DNA of 33,752 bases from Oscillospiraceae bacterium (GTDB lineage Bacteria; Bacillota; Clostridia; Oscillospirales; CAG-382). The notes beneath the pieces were generated by a model that saw only the letters and a program-made list of their open reading frames with translations, was not told the DNA's origin and made no database searches. Numbering within the stretch: the stretch's first letter is position 1; each line of letters opens with the position of its first letter. The position numbers and the translations under genes are program-made. The stretch lies in assembly GCA_015064485.1 (NCBI GenBank), contig SVSD01000017.1, positions 1 to 33,752 on the forward strand, written 5' to 3'. This document shows, one piece after another, positions 7,802 through 15,912 of the stretch.

Positions 7802-9136
7802 TCAATCGGACGGGTTTGCGTCGTCCTTTTCTCTTATAACAAGCTTTATCGGTGTGCCTTCGAAGCCGAAAACTTCACGAAGCTTATTTTCGATATATCT
7901 CTGATATGAAAAATGAAAAAGTTCTGCATCATTTACAAATATTACAAAAGTAGGCGCTTTTATGCCTGTTTGAGTCATATAGTAGATCTTCAAGCGTTTG
8001 CCCTTGTCAGACGGGGGCTGTACTCTTGTTATCGCGTCATTTAAAACATCATTCAAAAGACCTGTGGAAATACGCATCTGCGACTGGTCGTTGACATAAT
8101 TTACAAGTTCGAAAATCCTGTCAACTCTCTGACCTGTTTTTGCGGATATAAAAAGCACAGGAGCGTATGTCATATAAGAAAGAGCCGCATGTACATCTTT
8201 TCTCATATTATCAAGAGTCTTTCCGTCTTTTTCAACAAGATCCCATTTGTTTATAACTATAACCGAAGGTTTTCCGTTTTCGTGGGCAATACCCGCTACC
8301 CTTTCGTCCTGCGCCGTAACACCGACAGTAGCATCGATCATAATAACGCAAACATCAGCTCTTTCAACAGCAAGCTGTGCGCGTAAAACACTGTAACGCT
8401 CTATTCTGTCTTCTATCTTGCCGCTTTTTCTGATACCTGCAGTATCGATAAATACATATTTTCCGTATTTGTTTTCAACATTTGTATCGATAGCATCTCT
8501 TGTCGTTCCGGCAACATTTGAAACTATCATTCTCTCTTCGCCGAGTATTCTGTTAACAAGAGAGCTTTTTCCTGCATTAGGTCTGCCGATTACGGCAACC
8601 TTTATTGCGTCCTCATCCTCGTCCTCTTCGAATGTATCCGGAAGATATTCGCATACCTTTTCAAGTACATCACCGCTTCCTGTACCATGAACAGAGGAAA
8701 GAGCGATAGGATCGCCGAGCCCGAGTTCGTAAAACTCATAAAATTCGGGAGGAGTAGCACCTATGCTATCCATCTTATTGACAGCAAGAACAACCGGCTT
8801 TTTGCTCTTTCTGAGCATTTGGGAAAGTTCTCTGTCGTCTGCAGTAACACCTGCTCTGAAGTCGCACATATAAATGATAACATCAGCACTGTCAATTGCA
8901 ATCTGAGCCTGAGTTTTTATATGGGACATAATAAGATCGGTATTATCCGGCTCAATTCCGCCGGTATCTATCATCATAAGAGTTCTTCCCGCCCATTCGG
9001 TTTCGAAATATATTCTGTCTCTCGTAACGCCGGGAGTATCCTCAACTATTGATATGCGCTTTCCGCACAGTTTATTGAAAAAAGTGCTTTTGCCGACATT
9101 AGGTCTTCCGACAATCGCAACTATGGGTTTTGACAT
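7802..9136 (-). CDS. der: Ribosome-associated double GTPase Der (EngA)
   Basis: Two tandem GTPase domains are followed by a KH-like domain, the unique layout of Der, which matures the 50S subunit. The first G1 is GRPNVGKS at residues 10-17 and the second is GRPNAGKS near 186. Both have DTAG/DTGG G3 motifs and NKxD G4 motifs (NKMD and NKWD). Length 444 is normal. It sits between the DUF512 radical-SAM gene and plsY, an arrangement widespread in Clostridia. Confidence 0.97.
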   Translation of the reverse strand: MSKPIVAIVGRPNVGKSTFFNKLCGKRISIVEDTPGVTRDRIYFETEWAGRTLMMIDTGGIEPDNTDLIMSHIKTQAQIAIDSADVIIYMCDFRAGVTADDRELSQMLRKSKKPVVLAVNKMDSIGATPPEFYEFYELGLGDPIALSSVHGTGSGDVLEKVCEYLPDTFEEDEDEDAIKVAVIGRPNAGKSSLVNRILGEERMIVSNVAGTTRDAIDTNVENKYGKYVFIDTAGIRKSGKIEDRIERYSVLRAQLAVERADVCVIMIDATVGVTAQDERVAGIAHENGKPSVIVINKWDLVEKDGKTLDNMRKDVHAALSYMTYAPVLFISAKTGQRVDRIFELVNYVNDQSQMRISTGLLNDVLNDAITRVQPPSDKGKRLKIYYMTQTGIKAPTFVIFVNDAELFHFSYQRYIENKLREVFGFEGTPIKLVIREKDDANPSD

Positions 9137-9162
9137 AATTCTACCTGCCTTTCCGCAGTATT

Positions 9163-10476
9163 TTATATACCTAAAAGAGTTCTGACAAAGTCGGCACCGT
9201 CGCTTGTTGTTGTGCGGATCTCGACACCGAGTTTTGAAGATAGCTCTTCGACTGTCATATCATCAAGAAATCTGTCCTGCTCATGACGAAGCATAACAGA
9301 CGGAATGTAAAGTATATCACCAAGCTCTTTTCCCTCAAGCGCGGTCATAAGATCGCTTCCTGTAAGAAGGCCTGCAACATTAACCTCTCCGCCGAAAAAC
9401 AGGTTTTTTGCTTTATAAACTTTACAGTCAAGATTATACCATTTTTGTGTGAGTTTTTCAACAGATTTTTTGATAAAATCGTAGGCTGCCTCGCCCGTCA
9501 CTACCGAAATTTCACGCTTTTCACAAAGACCAAAACCGTCTTCTCCAAGAAAAGCTATTTCCTCGTCTATTTCACATTCCATCGAGCGGATCATACCGAC
9601 ACCGTTTTCGATCTGAGGATACTCCTCGTAGTAATCTTCGCTCGGCAAAGGCAATTTCGCCTTTAAATACCATTCGTCGGATGCATAACAAAGACGGGCT
9701 CCGTGTTTTTCAAAATTTTCGTTTCCTACAGCGTCAATAAGAGATATTACATCAAGGCTGTCTTTTTCGTCAAAAGGTTCAAGAGGATAAAGGTTCTGTC
9801 TGTGTGCCGTAAGACCTGCGGGAACAACGGCAATGCTTTGCACATACGGATAAAGGGAAGAAAGCTCTTTTAAAGATTTTTCCAAATATTCTCCGTCATT
9901 TACGCCTTTACACAAAACAATCTGGCAATTCATATTAATTTCGCCGTCATAAAACCTTTTGAGATACGAAAGACTCTTACCCGCGTTTTTATTCTTCATC
10001 ATTTTGACACGAAGCTCGGGATCTGTTGTATGTACGGAAATATTGACGGGAGAAATCCTCATTTTTATAATGCGGTCTACTTCTTTCTCATCAAGATTTG
10101 TAAGAGTTACATAGTTTCCGAAAAAGAATGACATTCTTGAATCGTCATCTTTAAAATATATCGTATCTCTCATTCCCTTTGGATTTTGATCTATAAAACA
10201 AAAAATACATCCGTTTTTGCAGGAATGCTGCTTGTCCATAAGATATGTTTCAAATTCGAGTCCGAGCTCATCATATTCATCTTTTTTGTTGATTGAAACA
10301 AAAATTTCCTTACCGTCTCTCAAAAGCTTGAGGTTTAATTTTTTATCTGTTGAATAATAGCGATAATCAAGTACATCGCATATCTCGTTTCCGTTTACGG
10401 TAACAAGAATATCGCCGTTTATGATTTTTGCTTTTGATGCGTATGAACCTTTTTCAACACCTTTTACGGTTACCAT
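9163..10476 (-). CDS. PDZ/radical-SAM DUF512 protein
   Basis: An N-terminal PDZ-like domain (about 1-65, with GDILVTVNGN) precedes a radical-SAM cluster site, Cys86, Cys90 and Cys93 in CKNGCIFCF. A C-terminal DUF512 region follows (about 240-437). This fixed three-part layout belongs to a conserved Firmicute family whose substrate is, to my knowledge, not established. It almost always neighbours der, as here. It heads the five-gene minus-strand operon running to the sortase. The Shine-Dalgarno is poor (AAGGGG, about 12 bp from the ATG). Confidence 0.9.
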   Translation of the reverse strand: MVTVKGVEKGSYASKAKIINGDILVTVNGNEICDVLDYRYYSTDKKLNLKLLRDGKEIFVSINKKDEYDELGLEFETYLMDKQHSCKNGCIFCFIDQNPKGMRDTIYFKDDDSRMSFFFGNYVTLTNLDEKEVDRIIKMRISPVNISVHTTDPELRVKMMKNKNAGKSLSYLKRFYDGEINMNCQIVLCKGVNDGEYLEKSLKELSSLYPYVQSIAVVPAGLTAHRQNLYPLEPFDEKDSLDVISLIDAVGNENFEKHGARLCYASDEWYLKAKLPLPSEDYYEEYPQIENGVGMIRSMECEIDEEIAFLGEDGFGLCEKREISVVTGEAAYDFIKKSVEKLTQKWYNLDCKVYKAKNLFFGGEVNVAGLLTGSDLMTALEGKELGDILYIPSVMLRHEQDRFLDDMTVEELSSKLGVEIRTTTSDGADFVRTLLGI

Positions 10477-10518
10477 TATATTATATACCCCTTAAAACTA
10501 AAAAAGCATTTTAATAAC

Positions 10519-10552
10519 AAAAAAGAGAAGGAGCGACAAATCTTTCCTTCCC
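10519..10552 (-). terminator. Terminator after rpmF
   Basis: On the minus strand an 8-bp stem (arms 10525-10532 and 10545-10552, one G-T pair) with a 12-nt loop is followed by a run of six T. Confidence 0.75.
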
Positions 10553-10594
10553 ATTTTTCATTTTGCTGTATTCTTAGCAATCTGTAAAAGCAAC

Positions 10595-10792
10595 TTATGC
10601 GTTTGCTTCTTCAGCCTTTGCTCCGGAATAATCCTTGCCTGCGTAAGTCTTGCAGTTTCTGCAAACTCTGTGCGAAAGGTTAAATTCGCCACACTTAGGA
10701 CACTTTGTGAAACCGGGAATAGCAAGCTTCCATACATTGTTGCGTCTCTTATCTCTTCTTGCTTTGGAGACTTTTCTCTTCGGTACTGCCAT
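10595..10792 (-). CDS. rpmF: Ribosomal protein bL32, zinc-binding form
   Basis: 65 residues with the bL32 start [17 protein letters not shown] and a zinc ribbon formed by Cys31, Cys34, Cys44 and Cys47. The intact four-Cys set makes this the zinc-containing (C+) version. The start at 10792 has a strong AAGGAGG at about 10801-10807. It follows the DUF177 gene, its usual partner, but also has its own consensus promoter. The transcript would carry a leader of about 100 nt. Confidence 0.97.
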   Translation of the reverse strand: MAVPKRKVSKARRDKRRNNVWKLAIPGFTKCPKCGEFNLSHRVCRNCKTYAGKDYSGAKAEEANA

Positions 10793-10897
10793 CTTTAGAC
10801 CTCCTTATATAATTACAAAATGTAAAACTATACTTCACACGAGTTCATATACGGCACTCATGAGCACTATTGCACCGCATACTCTCATATGTTAAAC

Positions 10898-10926
10898 ATT
10901 ATACAACATCTTTTACTGTTTGTCAA
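10898..10926 (-). promoter_or_regulatory. Perfect-consensus promoter of rpmF
   Basis: Minus-strand TTGACA (10921-10926), exactly 17 bp, TATAAT (10898-10903). The -35 lies inside the last codons of the DUF177 gene, so bL32 can be made independently of it. Confidence 0.85.
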
Positions 10927-11443
10927 GTAATTTTTTCAAAACTTCGAGCCTTGGGTCGATATTTTTTCCTGTACAAATACATTTTTCGACATTAAGGTTC
11001 TTGCCGCATCCCTGACATATACCTTTACAGTCGTCAGAACACAGATGTTTTGACGGAATTTCCATAAAAAACAAAGCGTCTGCGTGTTCACCTATATCAA
11101 GGATACCGTTTTCCGCAAGTAAAACCCCTTCCTGCTCTTCGCCCTGAAGCTTTAATGCAACGGCATAAGAAGCGGAAAATGAGATGGGAAGACGGAGATT
11201 TTCAAGACATCTTGCGCAGGAAGTGTCATATTCACCTTCGAGCAGGAAATCTGCCATAACAAGGCTTTCAGAACCGTGAGATGCCGCAGCTTTTTCATAT
11301 ACCTTACCGCTTGCACGGACAGGAGTTGTAAAGGCAATACTTCCGTCAAGACATTCGGGAAAAAACTCAAATGAAAACTCGAGAGTCTTTTTGTCGCCCT
11401 TGAATATCGGATTTAAATCAAGGACAAATTTCTTTTCATCCAT
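10913..11443 (-). CDS. YceD-like DUF177 protein
   Basis: 176 residues with the family Cys pattern: CARCLENL mid-protein and a C-terminal region with CSDDCKGICQGCG and a further CxC, probably metal-binding. DUF177/YceD proteins are encoded beside rpmF in most bacteria and are linked to large rRNA or ribosome accumulation; the mechanism is not settled. The start is the Met at 11443, with GGAAG about 6 bp upstream, rather than the in-frame Met at 11464 whose sequence contains that ribosome binding site. It has its own consensus promoter. Confidence 0.9.
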   Translation of the reverse strand: MDEKKFVLDLNPIFKGDKKTLEFSFEFFPECLDGSIAFTTPVRASGKVYEKAAASHGSESLVMADFLLEGEYDTSCARCLENLRLPISFSASYAVALKLQGEEQEGVLLAENGILDIGEHADALFFMEIPSKHLCSDDCKGICQGCGKNLNVEKCICTGKNIDPRLEVLKKLLDKQ

Positions 11444-11481
11444 AAAAAACTTCCTTTCTTTCATCTATGCAAAACAAGGTT

Positions 11482-11510
11482 ATTATATAGGAAGAAAGCC
11501 GGTTTGTCAA
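11482..11510 (-). promoter_or_regulatory. Perfect-consensus promoter of the DUF177-rpmF unit
   Basis: Minus-strand TTGACA (11505-11510), 17 bp, TATAAT (11482-11487), starting 10 bp from the left end of the znuB gene. No terminator is visible between znuB and this promoter, so zinc-operon transcripts may read through. Confidence 0.85.
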
Positions 11511-11519
11511 CCGTAAATT

Positions 11520-12338
11520 TCATCTTCTTACGGCAATTTTTCCAAACGCCGAAAATAGTGCAAAAACAATAGCATCAACAATGACGATGCTTGCTCCTGT
11601 GGGAAGCGAAGCAAAGTAAGAAAGTGCAAAACCCAAAATGAATGTTGCAACTGAAATCACAGCAGAACATATAACAACGCTCTTGAAATTTTTGAAAACG
11701 CGCATTGCAGAAAGTGCAGGAAAAATTATTAGGCTTGATATGAGAAGAGTTCCCATAATACGCATACCGATAACCACAACAAGCGCTGTCAAAAGCGAAA
11801 TTACGGTTTTGTAAAATCCCACATTCGTTCCCGAAGCGCGGGCAAAATCTTCATCGAAGGTAACAAGGAAAATATCGTGATAGCATACTATAAATGTTGC
11901 GATAACGGCAACCGCAAGGGGCACACATATGTAAAGTTCCTCGAGCTCAACAAGCCATATACTTCCGAACATATATCCGTCAACCGATTTTGTAACGCCT
12001 GCAAAGCTTGCGCAAGAAACTCCTATTGCAAGAGATGTGCTTGAAATGATCGCAATCGCCGCATCGCCGTTTATTTTACTTGATTCGGATATGCGCAGAA
12101 GGAAAAATGCCGCGATCATAACTACAGGAATTGCAACCGCAAGTGGTGCTGTGTTGAGTGCCACAGCAACGCTCAAAGCACCGAACGCAACATGAGAAAG
12201 TCCGTCGCCTATCATCGAGCATCTTTTTAGAACAAGGCATACACCAAGAAGAGCGGCACAAAGCGAAACCAGAATTCCGATAACCGCCCCCCTCATAAAT
12301 AAGGGATTTGTAAATACAGCATTAATAAAGTCTATCAT
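11520..12338 (-). CDS. znuB: Zinc (metal) ABC transporter permease
   Basis: ABC-3 family permease, 272 residues with about eight hydrophobic helices and the conserved GDGLSHVAFG loop near 43-52. It forms the membrane channel of a ZnuABC-type importer. The gene comes 9 bp after znuC with GGAGG in front. The ABC-3 family carries zinc, manganese or iron. Zinc is preferred here from the His-rich binding protein and Zur-like regulator in the same operon. Confidence 0.93.
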   Translation of the reverse strand: MIDFINAVFTNPLFMRGAVIGILVSLCAALLGVCLVLKRCSMIGDGLSHVAFGALSVAVALNTAPLAVAIPVVMIAAFFLLRISESSKINGDAAIAIISSTSLAIGVSCASFAGVTKSVDGYMFGSIWLVELEELYICVPLAVAVIATFIVCYHDIFLVTFDEDFARASGTNVGFYKTVISLLTALVVVIGMRIMGTLLISSLIIFPALSAMRVFKNFKSVVICSAVISVATFILGFALSYFASLPTGASIVIVDAIVFALFSAFGKIAVRR

Positions 12339-12347
12339 ACTTCCTCC

Positions 12348-13046
12348 TTAGGGCAAAAGCATTCTCGAACAGGGAGAAAGTGCGTAATCTTCTTTTTTTC
12401 CGTAAAACAGAAGCTTTTTATCGAGATGAAGAATCTTTGTTGCGTATTTCATAGCGCTTGTCATATCGTGGGATATCATAACAACGGTTATCCCCTTTTC
12501 CTTATTTATCTTTTCAAGGCAGGAATAAAGGTCTTTTGATGCATTTATATCAAGACCGCTGACAGGCTCGTCCAAAACTATCATTTCATCCGCTGCACAA
12601 AGTGCTCTGGCAAGAAAAACTCTTTGTTTTTGTCCCCCCGAAAGCTCTCGGACAGATTTTTTTGCAAGATCGTATATGTCAAGGTATTTCATATACTCAT
12701 CCGCCATTTCCTTTTGCTTCTTTCCGTATATTTTAGGAAAACTCATTCCCGAAAGACAACCCGAAAGAACAGTTTCTCTTACCGATGCGGGAAAATCATT
12801 TCTCATAACCGTCTGCTGAGGCAGATATCCTATTCGCTTTTTGCCATTTTTCAAATTAAATTCTGCTTGTCCGCAGCAGGTAGGAACAAGCCCGAGCATC
12901 GCTTTTATAAGAGAACTTTTTCCCGTTCCGTTTGCTCCTACAATACATAAATAGTCACCGTGTTCAACCTCAAAGCTTACATGGTCAACAACCTTTTTGC
13001 CCTCATACGCAACGCAAATATGCGAAGCTTTCATTATAACGCTCAA
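12348..13046 (-). CDS. znuC: Zinc (metal) ABC transporter ATPase
   Basis: Nucleotide-binding subunit. Walker A is GANGTGKS (residues 37-44), the ABC signature is LSGGQKQR near 138, and Walker B is MIVLDEP. The start is TTG at 13046: AAGGAGG lies 7 bp upstream, whereas the first ATG (13034) would be about 19 bp away. The TTG overlaps the znuA stop as TTGA, so its ribosome binding site lies inside znuA and the two are translationally coupled. 232 residues, standard length. Confidence 0.94.
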   Translation of the reverse strand: MSVIMKASHICVAYEGKKVVDHVSFEVEHGDYLCIVGANGTGKSSLIKAMLGLVPTCCGQAEFNLKNGKKRIGYLPQQTVMRNDFPASVRETVLSGCLSGMSFPKIYGKKQKEMADEYMKYLDIYDLAKKSVRELSGGQKQRVFLARALCAADEMIVLDEPVSGLDINASKDLYSCLEKINKEKGITVVMISHDMTSAMKYATKILHLDKKLLFYGKKEDYALSPCSRMLLP

Positions 13047-13954
13047 GAAAGAGCCTCCTTAATATTTTCAAGATTTTTTGTCATCAGCGACAAGTAGTTT
13101 TCGCCAGATGATATTTCCTCATCTGTAAGATTATGACAGGAATGAAGCATGAGAAGCCTTGCTCCCGTTTCGTTTGCCACACTTTTTGCCGCCTTTGCGG
13201 AAGAAAGTTCGGGATAAAACAAAACTTTCGCCTCGTCTTCCTTCATTTTCTCAACCATTTCCGAAATCTTCTTGGATGAAGGTTCTGAATGGCTGGAACA
13301 CGAATCATATAATGAAAAATACGAAAAGCCGTATTCTTTAACAAAGTACAAAAACGAAAATTCTCCGCCGAAATATAATGTCTTATCGGAGTTTCCGGAA
13401 ACTTCTCGGATCTGTCCGTCAAGCGTTTCGAGTTTTTCAAGATATACACTTGCGTTTTCTTTATAATAATCTTCGTTTTCCTTGTCTTTCTCACACAAAC
13501 TGTCGCAAATTTTCATAACCATCTTCATCGCATTTGCGGGACTCGTCCAAATATGCGGATCTACATTGAGATGGTCATGTCCGTGTTGCTCAGAACCGCA
13601 AAGATCTATCCCCTCCGAAAGATCAACAACGGTACAATCGCTTTTTACATTCTTTGCAAACGATTCGGACCAGAGCTCCATTTCAGCTCCCGTATATATA
13701 AAGAGGTCAGCATCGCTCATTTTCAAAATATCTTTCATAGACGGGTCAAACGAATGGCTGTCAGCTCCGGGAGGAAGCAAAAGCTCGACTTTCGCCTTAT
13801 CCCCTGCGATATTTTTCGCGAAATCATACTGTGGAAAAAGCGTTGCGACGATTTTTAATGTTCCGTCATCTTTTTCTTCTTCACCGCACGAAGAAAGGCA
13901 TAAGCAAGATAAAGTCAATAAAATTAATAGTATAGATAATATAGTTTTTTTCAT
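13043..13954 (-). CDS. znuA: Zinc-binding lipoprotein of the ABC importer
   Basis: Cluster A-I substrate-binding protein. A lipoprotein signal peptide ends at LSSC with Cys23 as the lipidated residue, so it is tethered to the outer face of the membrane. A short His/Asp stretch (EQHGHDHLNVDPHIW, about residues 124-138) and the ALLFYPELSS-type second half are characteristic of ZnuA/AdcA/TroA proteins. The His loop favours zinc. It follows zur by 9 bp and overlaps znuC by 4 bp. Confidence 0.94.
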   Translation of the reverse strand: MKKTILSILLILLTLSCLCLSSCGEEEKDDGTLKIVATLFPQYDFAKNIAGDKAKVELLLPPGADSHSFDPSMKDILKMSDADLFIYTGAEMELWSESFAKNVKSDCTVVDLSEGIDLCGSEQHGHDHLNVDPHIWTSPANAMKMVMKICDSLCEKDKENEDYYKENASVYLEKLETLDGQIREVSGNSDKTLYFGGEFSFLYFVKEYGFSYFSLYDSCSSHSEPSSKKISEMVEKMKEDEAKVLFYPELSSAKAAKSVANETGARLLMLHSCHNLTDEEISSGENYLSLMTKNLENIKEALS

Positions 13955-13963
13955 ATTTTCCTC

Positions 13964-14422
13964 TCAGTGTTTATGGCAGGAGCATTTTTGTTTCTTACAT
14001 TCGATAATTTTCACATTTCCTTTTGAACATTCGGAACATTTACCGTAAAAGACGGTTCTTGTTCCGTCAATGAGAAATCCGTGATCTTCCGCAATATGTT
14101 CGGAAAGCTTATCGAGAAAAGTACAGTCGGCGTGAATAAGCTTTCCGCATCCTGTACATTTCAGATGAAAATGTTCGCAGACAGCCTCGCCGCTGTATTG
14201 ATAGCATGCACCGGCCTTGCCGTCGATGGTATATTTTTTGATTTCACCCTCCGACAGGAGCCTTTCAAGATGTCTGTATACAGTAGCCATACCGACACGG
14301 TTGCCTTTTTTATTTAACATCTCGGCTATATCATCAGCGGTAAAATGCTTCCCGTCCGTTTCTTTTATACACTCAAGGATAAAGCTTTTCTGTTTTGTCT
14401 TATAATTTAACTGAGTATCCAT
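13964..14422 (-). CDS. zur: Fur-family regulator, Zur-like, of the zinc operon
   Basis: 152 residues: a winged helix (about 1-85, with GMATVYRHLERLL) and a metal domain with HFHLKCTGCGKL and GKCSECS, the structural zinc cysteines. The C-terminus carries an unusual extra cluster, ECKKQKCSCHKH, which could bind metal and is not part of the usual Fur core. It is the first gene of the znuACB operon and a Fur-type box lies on its promoter, so negative autoregulation by zinc is likely. A Fur (iron) or Mur role cannot be excluded from sequence. GGAG lies 5 bp before the ATG. Confidence 0.88.
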   Translation of the reverse strand: MDTQLNYKTKQKSFILECIKETDGKHFTADDIAEMLNKKGNRVGMATVYRHLERLLSEGEIKKYTIDGKAGACYQYSGEAVCEHFHLKCTGCGKLIHADCTFLDKLSEHIAEDHGFLIDGTRTVFYGKCSECSKGNVKIIECKKQKCSCHKH

Positions 14423-14436
14423 TTTTACTCCAATTT

Positions 14437-14455
14437 GAAAATGATTATCAATTTC
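14437..14455. promoter_or_regulatory. Fur/Zur box of the zinc operon
   Basis: A 19-bp site matching 16 of 19 positions of the classical Fur box GATAATGATTATCATTATC. Symmetry extends outward into a longer imperfect palindrome. It lies just downstream of the -10 element, covering the transcription start, so binding would block transcription. Confidence 0.85.
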
Positions 14456-14457
14456 GA

Positions 14458-14486
14458 ATTATACCACTATCATTCCCTTTTGTCAA
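14458..14486 (-). promoter_or_regulatory. Promoter of zur-znuACB
   Basis: Minus-strand TTGACA (14481-14486), 17 bp, TATAAT (14458-14463), immediately upstream of the Fur/Zur box. Confidence 0.88.
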
Positions 14487-14535
14487 TAGCGGTAGAATAT
14501 TTATTGAAAAAAGAAGTAAAATTGAGAGTTTTCTA

Positions 14536-14564
14536 TTTACATAAAATGTTATTTGTGGTAAAAT
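14536..14564 (+). promoter_or_regulatory. Promoter of the DUF951-prfA operon
   Basis: TTTACA (14536-14541), 17 bp, TAAAAT (14559-14564) with TGG before the -10, giving an extended -10. A TATAAT at 14567-14572 is an alternative but lacks a good -35. Confidence 0.5.
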
Positions 14565-14596
14565 ATTATAATATAAAGTTATAAGGAGAAATATTT

Positions 14597-14800
14597 ATGT
14601 CCGCATTGCCAAAAAGCTTTAAGGTAAAAGATATCCTCGTTATGAAAAAAAATCATGCCTGTTCCTCCTCCGCAAACAAATTTACGGTTTTGCGCGTAGG
14701 AAGCGACATAAGGATGGTTTGCAATAATTGCGGACACGATGTTACGCTCCCGAGAATCAAGCTTGAAAAAAACATAAAATCAATAATCGAAGCCGAATAA
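14597..14800 (+). CDS. DUF951 family small zinc-ribbon-like protein
   Basis: 67 residues with the family pattern: DILVMKKNHAC, then LRVGSDIRMVCNNCGHDVTLPR. Cys22, Cys42 and Cys45 may form a metal site. DUF951 proteins are small, widespread in Firmicutes and of unknown function. AAGGAG lies just upstream of the ATG. It is the first gene of an operon with prfA 24 bp further on. Confidence 0.88.
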   Translation: MSALPKSFKVKDILVMKKNHACSSSANKFTVLRVGSDIRMVCNNCGHDVTLPRIKLEKNIKSIIEAE

Positions 14801-14824
14801 ACCTGATTGGAAAGTGATACAAAA

Positions 14825-15895
14825 ATGTTTGAAAATTTAAAAGAAGCCGAGGCAAAATTTGAAGATATAAGCGAAAAGCTCACACTCCCCGAGGTTATTT
14901 CCGACACAGAGCTTTTCAAAAAGCTTATGAAGGAACACAAACTTCTTTACCCAATAATCGAAAAATACCGTGAATACACAAAATGCCTTGAAGATACAGA
15001 ATCGGCAAAAATTCTTCTTTCGGAAGAAAAAGATCCCGATATTATTGCTATGTGTGAGGAAGAAATAAAAGAAGGTAAAGAAAAGCAAAACTTACTCGAA
15101 GAAGAACTGAAAATACTTCTTCTTCCGAAAGACGAAAATGACGACAAAAATGTTATCGTTGAAATAAGAGCGGGTACAGGCGGCGATGAAGCGGCGCTTT
15201 TTGCAGGAAGTCTTTACAGAATGTACTCTATGTATTCCGAAAGCAAAGGTTTTAAAACCGAGCTTTTAAACGCCAACGAAACAGGACTCGGAGGATACAA
15301 GGAAATAAGCTTTTCTGTCGAGGGCGACGGAGCATATTCCCATTTCAAATTCGAAAGCGGGGTTCACCGTGTGCAAAGAGTTCCCGAAACCGAAACTCAG
15401 GGGCGTATACACACATCAGCCGTAACCGTTGCCGTTCTTCCCGAAGCTGAAGAAGTCGATGTACAGATAAATCCGGCGGATCTTGAAGTAGATACCTACC
15501 GAAGCGGAGGTGCCGGCGGTCAGCATGTCAACAAAACCGACTCCGCCATCCGTATAACCCATATTCCGACAGGTCTTGTCGTTGAGTGTCAGGACGAACG
15601 AAGTCAGCACAAAAACAGAGAAAAAGCCATGAAGATGCTCCGTTCAAAACTTTTGTCGGCAGAACGCGAAAAACAGGAAAAAGCAATCGCAAGCGAAAGA
15701 AAAAGTCAGGTGGGAAGCGGCGACAGAAGCGAAAGAATAAGAACATACAATTTCCCGCAGGGCCGACTCACAGATCACAGAATAGGTCTTACTCTTTATT
15801 CGCTTGATACTATTATGAACGGAAGAATAGACGAAGTGATCGATGCTCTGCGTACCGCAGAACGCACAGAAAGACTTAAAAACAGCGAATTTTAA
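14825..15895 (+). CDS. prfA: Peptide chain release factor 1
   Basis: RF1 reads UAA and UAG stop codons and releases the finished protein. The GGQ hydrolysis motif is at residues 231-233 (GGAGGQHVN). The codon-recognition tripeptide has the PxT form (PET in [10 protein letters not shown]), which identifies RF1 rather than RF2. The ATG at 14825 is chosen because GGAAAG lies about 10 bp upstream; an upstream in-frame TTG at 14807 overlaps that site. Length (356) is normal. It is followed directly by tsaC, a common pairing that often also includes prmC, not seen here. Confidence 0.97.
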   Translation: MFENLKEAEAKFEDISEKLTLPEVISDTELFKKLMKEHKLLYPIIEKYREYTKCLEDTESAKILLSEEKDPDIIAMCEEEIKEGKEKQNLLEEELKILLLPKDENDDKNVIVEIRAGTGGDEAALFAGSLYRMYSMYSESKGFKTELLNANETGLGGYKEISFSVEGDGAYSHFKFESGVHRVQRVPETETQGRIHTSAVTVAVLPEAEEVDVQINPADLEVDTYRSGGAGGQHVNKTDSAIRITHIPTGLVVECQDERSQHKNREKAMKMLRSKLLSAEREKQEKAIASERKSQVGSGDRSERIRTYNFPQGRLTDHRIGLTLYSLDTIMNGRIDEVIDALRTAERTERLKNSEF

Positions 15896-15912
15896 AACAG
15901 AAAGAGCATATA

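Noticed and set aside
15528..15807. Basic and aromatic-rich frames on both strands within prfA
   Set aside because: They overlap the GGQ region of release factor 1 in other frames and show no family features.
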